Source of the DNA: Schizochytrium sp. TIO01
Lineage: Eukaryota > Sar > Bigyra > Thraustochytrida > Thraustochytriidae
NCBI GenBank assembly: GCA_004764695.1
Contig: SMSO01000032.1
Span: 8,514,668 to 8,578,667 of the forward strand
Direction: 5' to 3'
Length of the DNA stretch: 64,000 nucleotides
The notes under the pieces are model-generated. The model made no database searches, was not told where the DNA came from, and saw only the letters and a list, made by a program, of their open reading frames with translations. The stretch's first letter is position 1. Each line of letters opens with the position of its first letter. Shown piece by piece: positions 59,546 to 64,000 of this stretch. The position numbers and the translations under genes were made by a program.

Positions 59546-60356
59546 GCAATAACTAAGTTGCCCCCCCAAATCAAAACTAGATCACGAGACGGCAATTATT
59601 TTTGCATCAGTATTTTTGTTAAGGCTGCAAGTTATACCTCAAATGTCAATGTAGGTGGCTTTCTGTTCTAATTATTGTTCTAATTCTAGATATTAACAGT
59701 CTAAAGCATTGATCGATCCTTGTCATAAACACATATTTCCTAAACTAGCTATCAGACCCCTTACTATTTGTTGTTTTCTCTGAGTCACAACGAGTGCTTG
59801 AGTCTACGTTTCAAATAAATTTACATGGACAACATCTTGACTGTTTTGGCTTGCTTTTTTACCCAAGCGAAAAGCATTATAAAGGATGTTTCTGATTAAC
59901 AAGAATAAGACAAAACCAAAATAACCTATTCATTAACTTGCAAAGGCTGCATTACAAAACGGTTTGATGACTCTTTCATCCTTGTAACATTTTGAAGAAA
60001 TTAAATATTTTTCGCCAAAAGTTCAAGTAACTTGGCAAGAATTTATTCAATGGGGGCTAAGTAACTTCAATGATGCGCACCTAAAACTTGGCCAACATCA
60101 TTTTCTAAATATCCGCTTCTTCTCTCTTTATTGATTTCTGTCTTGGAAATGGCAACTGCTAGGCCTAGTATTTCTGCCACCTTCAGAGGCTTTTCCTATC
60201 TTTTTTATTTTATTAAAAAAATAAAAAATACAGATAATCACTCATAGTGTTGTTAATAGGTAGGTAATTAAGGCACGTTTTAGATGCAAAAGTAATTTTG
60301 CCGTTAAGAATTGGGCTCTTTCTCTAACATGAAAAAGACCAAACATAATACGCATC

Positions 60357-62477
60357 ATGGTTCAAGGTTGCGTAGGATGCTTGGTAGCGCGAGAGCACAA
60401 CAAATGGCATTCTGCAATATCGCCGGCTAGCGCAGAGCACAGCGCTTCGTACTTTGGTATCACCAAAGCTCCTGATATGTCAAGGAGCATTTTAAGAGGT
60501 TATGACCTTTTTCTTGTTGCCTTCGGAGGTCTAATGGCGTACCAGCCATGGATCAAGCATCATACTGGCGTGGAAGCAGGCGCGAATGAAAGCCTTTTCG
60601 CTGATTCTGCGACTGCTGTCATAACAATGCATGTAATTCTTTCTTGGGTAATTGTTTCACAAGCAACAACGTTTTGGCCAATTCGAAGCCTTTACATGGT
60701 TCTCCTCGCCAGCAATCGACACATAATCTTTCTTGCGCAACATTCCATGGCATCATATGCATTAGGGATTATGCTTGGGACATGTATAATTATTCTTGCT
60801 TTTCAAACACTCACCAGCTACTTCTTAGCAGTTTGGAATCTAGAAAAGTTTCAAAAATTTGTAATCCCTCCCCGCTGCTTTACACTAGCGATCAGCGCAA
60901 CGACCGCAATAACGATGCTTCTGAAATCAGACCTTCTTTTCACATCAGAAGCGCCCAGCAAGGATGATTTCTCTTTTCTACAGCTTTCAGGCCAGTACTT
61001 TCGGCAATGCAGCATGGCTTGGTTGCTTGCCAGCTTTTGGAGCTTTATCTACTCGTGCTCTCTTGAACCCCAACATTTTCTAGTCACAGTTAGAAAAGAG
61101 CTACAACTTATTGGAAGGATCAAAAACATTGATCGAATTTATGAGGCTTGGGTTCGTTTTCAGGGCGTTTGTGATGATAACAAAGAAGGGTTCATCTTGA
61201 CAGTGATACTTTTCTCGGTCATTTTTTTGTCAATTTTAATTGAAGGGAATGCCGCGCAGGAGGCGGCTATTCTGGCAAACCCATGGCTCAGATGGCAACA
61301 ACAACTTGAAGCCGCTGAAGAGGCACTACAAGTTCACGGAAGGGCTCACACTGCTGTGCAGCTTCTTCCGGAATGGGCTGGCTGGAGTCTTGAAACCACA
61401 GAGAGGTTCTGCCGAGCGAAAGTTCTTGCCTTTACGTTTGTCAATGCATATGATGCTCTCTTGGCCTGTAGCGCTTGTGTACAGTACCCAACGAAATGGA
61501 ATGCTACGTGTGCAAGGGCTACTGAATTGTTTAACTTTGATGATTCTCTTAAGGCACTAGACGCAGCAGAGGACGCCTGCAGAGCTTGTAGATACATGCA
61601 GAAAAACTACGAATTTGAAAATGTAGGCCTTGGAAACCAAACTGCAAATACATGGTTGAGACATATTAATCGCGCTATTTTTGCACAAAATAGGACTCTT
61701 GCTAAATCTTGTTGCCAACACTCTGAATCTGGTTTATCCCAAGATTGGGTTCATCAAGCTGAATCCTTAGGGCAGTTAGAACTCTACGAAGATGCTGTTG
61801 AAATTCTAGAGCGTGGTCTACAACAAGTTACAGTAAATGCATCCACGAAGCCTTGGCTTCTCTTAGGACGCTTCCGGGCGCTGATGGGTCAGTGGGCCGG
61901 CGCAGAGCTCGCGTTAAGACGTGGGATAAGGTTAGATGCTTACGATCCAGATCTACGTATTCACGCAGCTTTTATTGCAAGTAGCAGAGGTCGTCTTGAG
62001 GACGCAGAGGAAAGCTTTTTACTTGCTTATCAGATATACCTTGGCAGAAGTGAGAATTCAAAAGCAGCGGAGACATATACTGATTTGTGTCATGCATACC
62101 TTGCTCACATAGTCTACCCCAAAGCAGCCACCTGTGCAATACCCGATCCACAAGCAGCTAAGTTTGCTCCAGCCAGTCTTTTCAATCATCAAGGAATTGC
62201 AAAAGCTCATCTGGGACTTGAAGAGGAAGCAGCAGAACGCTTCATATATTCAGTGCAGCGGAGTTGGTCATTGCTTTTATCTTCATCGTCACTGTATAAA
62301 ACAAAGTCTCATGCTGATGCATTTAACAACCTTGGCTCATTGGCATGGAGTGCTCAACGTTTTTCAGATGCGCTTAAGTACTTTGAAATGGCGCTTGAAG
62401 TTGACCCGAACCATGATCAAGCCAAAACCAATCTTAAATCTCTTAGAGAAGCATCAACCCCTCCTCCTATAATCTAA
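60357..62477 (+). CDS. Polytopic membrane protein with C-terminal, probably lumenal, TPR domain
   Basis: Single exon, 706 residues; a second ATG at codon 40 is possible. About six hydrophobic helices lie at roughly 42-62, 86-108, 131-158, 172-193, 216-233 and 275-296. After the last helix come four N-glycosylation sequons (NATC, NQTA, NRTL, NAST), which suggests that the C-terminal half faces the ER lumen or cell exterior. Cysteine-rich stretches (CSAC, CRAC, CC) fit disulphide bonding. Residues about 460-700 are TPRs, the last being clearest: NNLGSLAWSAQRFSDALKYF then ALEVDPNHDQA. The layout resembles TMTC O-mannosyltransferases, but I see no acidic catalytic motif and fewer helices, so no enzyme activity is claimed. 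It is convergent with IFT46, about 220 bases between stop codons. Confidence 0.85.
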   Translation: MVQGCVGCLVAREHNKWHSAISPASAEHSASYFGITKAPDMSRSILRGYDLFLVAFGGLMAYQPWIKHHTGVEAGANESLFADSATAVITMHVILSWVIVSQATTFWPIRSLYMVLLASNRHIIFLAQHSMASYALGIMLGTCIIILAFQTLTSYFLAVWNLEKFQKFVIPPRCFTLAISATTAITMLLKSDLLFTSEAPSKDDFSFLQLSGQYFRQCSMAWLLASFWSFIYSCSLEPQHFLVTVRKELQLIGRIKNIDRIYEAWVRFQGVCDDNKEGFILTVILFSVIFLSILIEGNAAQEAAILANPWLRWQQQLEAAEEALQVHGRAHTAVQLLPEWAGWSLETTERFCRAKVLAFTFVNAYDALLACSACVQYPTKWNATCARATELFNFDDSLKALDAAEDACRACRYMQKNYEFENVGLGNQTANTWLRHINRAIFAQNRTLAKSCCQHSESGLSQDWVHQAESLGQLELYEDAVEILERGLQQVTVNASTKPWLLLGRFRALMGQWAGAELALRRGIRLDAYDPDLRIHAAFIASSRGRLEDAEESFLLAYQIYLGRSENSKAAETYTDLCHAYLAHIVYPKAATCAIPDPQAAKFAPASLFNHQGIAKAHLGLEEEAAERFIYSVQRSWSLLLSSSSLYKTKSHADAFNNLGSLAWSAQRFSDALKYFEMALEVDPNHDQAKTNLKSLREASTPPPII

Positions 62478-62700
62478 CAAAAAGATGCCGTCATTGAAAT
62501 CTCCCTCCTTAATGTAATTTAGCTTATAAATCATTTGAGTGACCTATAAAGGGGTTTACAGAAGCGTTACGTTTTTGACGATTTTTTGTGGAATGACTTT
62601 GTTTGAAATCCAAGCAAAATCAAAACAACTATCATTTCTCTCAATTAGCCAGATATTTTATTTTTCTTTAGTTGAAGAGGAGATGAAAAGGAATAAAGCA
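62478..62700. other. Short convergent spacer between TPR membrane protein and IFT46 genes
   Basis: 223 bases, AT-rich, shared 3' flank. An ATTAGCC/ATATTTTATTTTTC stretch is present but no defined terminator. Confidence 0.7.
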
Positions 62701-64000
62701 TTAGAAGTCGTCTTGCGGCTGTGCATCCTTTGTTTGAAAGTGATGATTATCTCGAAATTCTGCATATAAAGTGAAGAGCACATGCAGAGGCTCGATCATA
62801 CTGTTATAGACAGGAATGTCAAGGATAGCACAAACAACTCTGGCGTAGTCCTTAAGGTCAAGGTCAATGTTGGCATCCGGCAACTTGATTTCCTTCATCA
62901 GCTGCTCTACTTGTTCTGGCCACACCTGCATCAGAGATTCAATGTCAGGCATTTGTTTTGTGTAATGAACTTGCGGAGGCGGTTTTGATCTATGGAGATC
63001 CTTAATTGAGTCAATCCAGTTTTGCACGGCCTTGATATCCTTGTCTGCATTTTCGATTGATCTCACAATCATCGGGTTTTTAACTGATTTTTTACTGATG
63101 GCTCGCAGCTGCAAGTCAAGTACAGTTGCATCAGATTGAGTCGCTGCGGGCTCATCAAGTACTTTAAGACCAAGTTCATCGCGCTCATTATCGGGGCGAG
63201 GGACCTTAACAAATGCATCAATATCACCAACTGCGGGGATATAGTCAGGGATGAAACATCGAAGCTTGGTATCTAGTTCGATGTCATGAGGTTTATAGCG
63301 TCCAATGTATTGAATTAATTCTTCCACCTCCTTTGAAACATCTAGTTGTGTAAAGTCGCGCGGGTCGAACCCTTCAAATCCGCTACCTTGTCCTGCTCGT
63401 CGATTTCCCGTGGAGTTGGTCATACTACTCTCGTCATCGTCATCATCATCGTCGTCATCATCATCGTCGTCATCATCGTCTCGGTTGTTTCGATTCGCCA
63501 TTGCCGTCTTACTTTGTTCTGCAGCACGCTGGGCTGCATTTCGCATACTTGCATCCCCTGCTTCTAGTTTGACCCCATAGTGGCTTCGCTTATTTGGATC
63601 GGAGTCATCAGATGGATCAGAAGGCTCCTTTTCTTCTCCATGTGATATCTTCATATTTCCAGGGATTTCCTCGTTGTCAGAGAGACCTCCAGCGCCGAGC
63701 CCTGGCGAGCTAAGTGTATTCGGAGGCGAGTCACCACGGTCAATCTCGGCGTCAAGCCGTGGGTTCTTGGGTACATTAATGCTACTGATATCTCTCATCT
63801 TCGGCGTGCTCGTCTCTTCAGTGTCAATACTTTCATCAGAAAAACTTTCATCTAGTTCGATTTGAGCGTCGTAGGGTTGGTTTTCTACTTCACGCAGTTG
63901 GAGAGTACCTTTTTCGTCTCCGCCGTTGACTGGTCTTCGTCGCGGATCTTCTACGCTTTCCGCAAAGGAAGCGTCAAAGTCCGAGTCATCATCTTCATCG
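62701..64000 (-). CDS. IFT46: Intraflagellar transport protein 46 (IFT-B complex), N-terminus beyond right edge
   Basis: The minus frame is open from the window edge to TAA at 62701, about 433 codons; no start codon is certain, because the frame continues upstream of the first Met seen (63798). The upstream part includes NQPYDAQIELDESF, matching the N-terminal acidic motif of IFT46. A disordered region with a poly-Asp run (about 63421-63480) precedes the conserved core: EVEELIQYIGRYKP, FIPDYIPAVGDIDAF, KVPRPDN, LGLKVLDEP, DLHRSKPPPQVHYTKQMPDI and VCAILDIPVY. IFT46 works in IFT-B, the anterograde cargo train of cilia, and in Chlamydomonas is needed for outer dynein arm transport. Its presence implies that the organism makes cilia or flagella. 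Confidence 0.97.
   Translation of the reverse strand, partial: DEDDDSDFDASFAESVEDPRRRPVNGGDEKGTLQLREVENQPYDAQIELDESFSDESIDTEETSTPKMRDISSINVPKNPRLDAEIDRGDSPPNTLSSPGLGAGGLSDNEEIPGNMKISHGEEKEPSDPSDDSDPNKRSHYGVKLEAGDASMRNAAQRAAEQSKTAMANRNNRDDDDDDDDDDDDDDDDESSMTNSTGNRRAGQGSGFEGFDPRDFTQLDVSKEVEELIQYIGRYKPHDIELDTKLRCFIPDYIPAVGDIDAFVKVPRPDNERDELGLKVLDEPAATQSDATVLDLQLRAISKKSVKNPMIVRSIENADKDIKAVQNWIDSIKDLHRSKPPPQVHYTKQMPDIESLMQVWPEQVEQLMKEIKLPDANIDLDLKDYARVVCAILDIPVYNSMIEPLHVLFTLYAEFRDNHHFQTKDAQPQDDF

Larger units (their letters stand above)
58606..60356. other. Intergenic between RCC1-BTB and TPR membrane protein genes
   Basis: About 1.75 kb, AT-rich. It contains a TTA trinucleotide run and repeat copy B (both listed separately). 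The last 800 bases before the TPR gene hold poly-T/A runs and one GTAGGTA word at about 60258. No other gene is seen. Confidence 0.55.

Noticed and set aside
60357-62477. Direct assignment as a TMTC O-mannosyltransferase
   Set aside because: Layout is similar but the helix count is low and no acidic catalytic motif was seen, so only the resemblance is noted.

Overview
This is a eukaryotic nuclear window, read directly from GT-AG introns, long intergenic spacers, many microsatellites, a cilium gene (IFT46) and a mitochondrial presequence. All complete genes fit the standard code, with TAA and TGA both seen as stops. The gene mix (IFT46, a class I fructose-bisphosphatase, a mitochondrion-targeted bacterial-type cytochrome b561, and a protist HAWK/WID-domain TPR protein) suggests a flagellate-forming heterotrophic protist. 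My best guess is a stramenopile of the labyrinthulomycete/thraustochytrid kind, but that is inference and not proven by this window.

Layout. (1) 1-7.4 kb: two head-to-head genes, one running off the left edge on the minus strand and one complete 1271-residue gene on the plus strand. They share an N-terminal region and are divergent paralogues, with possible decayed coding sequence between them. (2) 7.4-47.4 kb: a gene desert of about 40 kb, mostly AT-rich, with GC-rich islands at about 13.7-14.96 and 21.8-23.95 kb, smaller GC-rich patches, tetranucleotide tracts and possible relic gene pieces. No convincing intact gene was found there. (3) 47.4-64 kb: a gene-dense block. It holds a small unknown basic protein (+), a three-exon fructose-1,6-bisphosphatase with a hydrophobic C-terminal tail (+), a mitochondrial cytochrome b561 family protein (-), an RCC1-BTB-BTB protein (+), a polytopic membrane protein with a probably lumenal TPR domain (+), and IFT46 (-, its N-terminus beyond the right edge).

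A degenerate dispersed repeat of about 0.4 kb occurs twice in the same orientation (about 7.71-8.12 and 59.11-59.55 kb). Each copy lies a few hundred bases downstream of a large plus-strand gene.

The genes do not form an obvious pathway. The themes are cytoplasmic or signalling scaffolds (the paralogue pair, RCC1-BTB), membrane and organelle proteins (b561, the TPR membrane protein, the tail-anchored FBPase candidate) and the cilium (IFT46). The least familiar material is the paralogue pair with its HAWK/WID domain, TPRs and TIR-like C-terminus; the TMTC-like membrane TPR protein; and the repeat pair. No tRNA, rRNA, CRISPR array or intact transposon was recognised.
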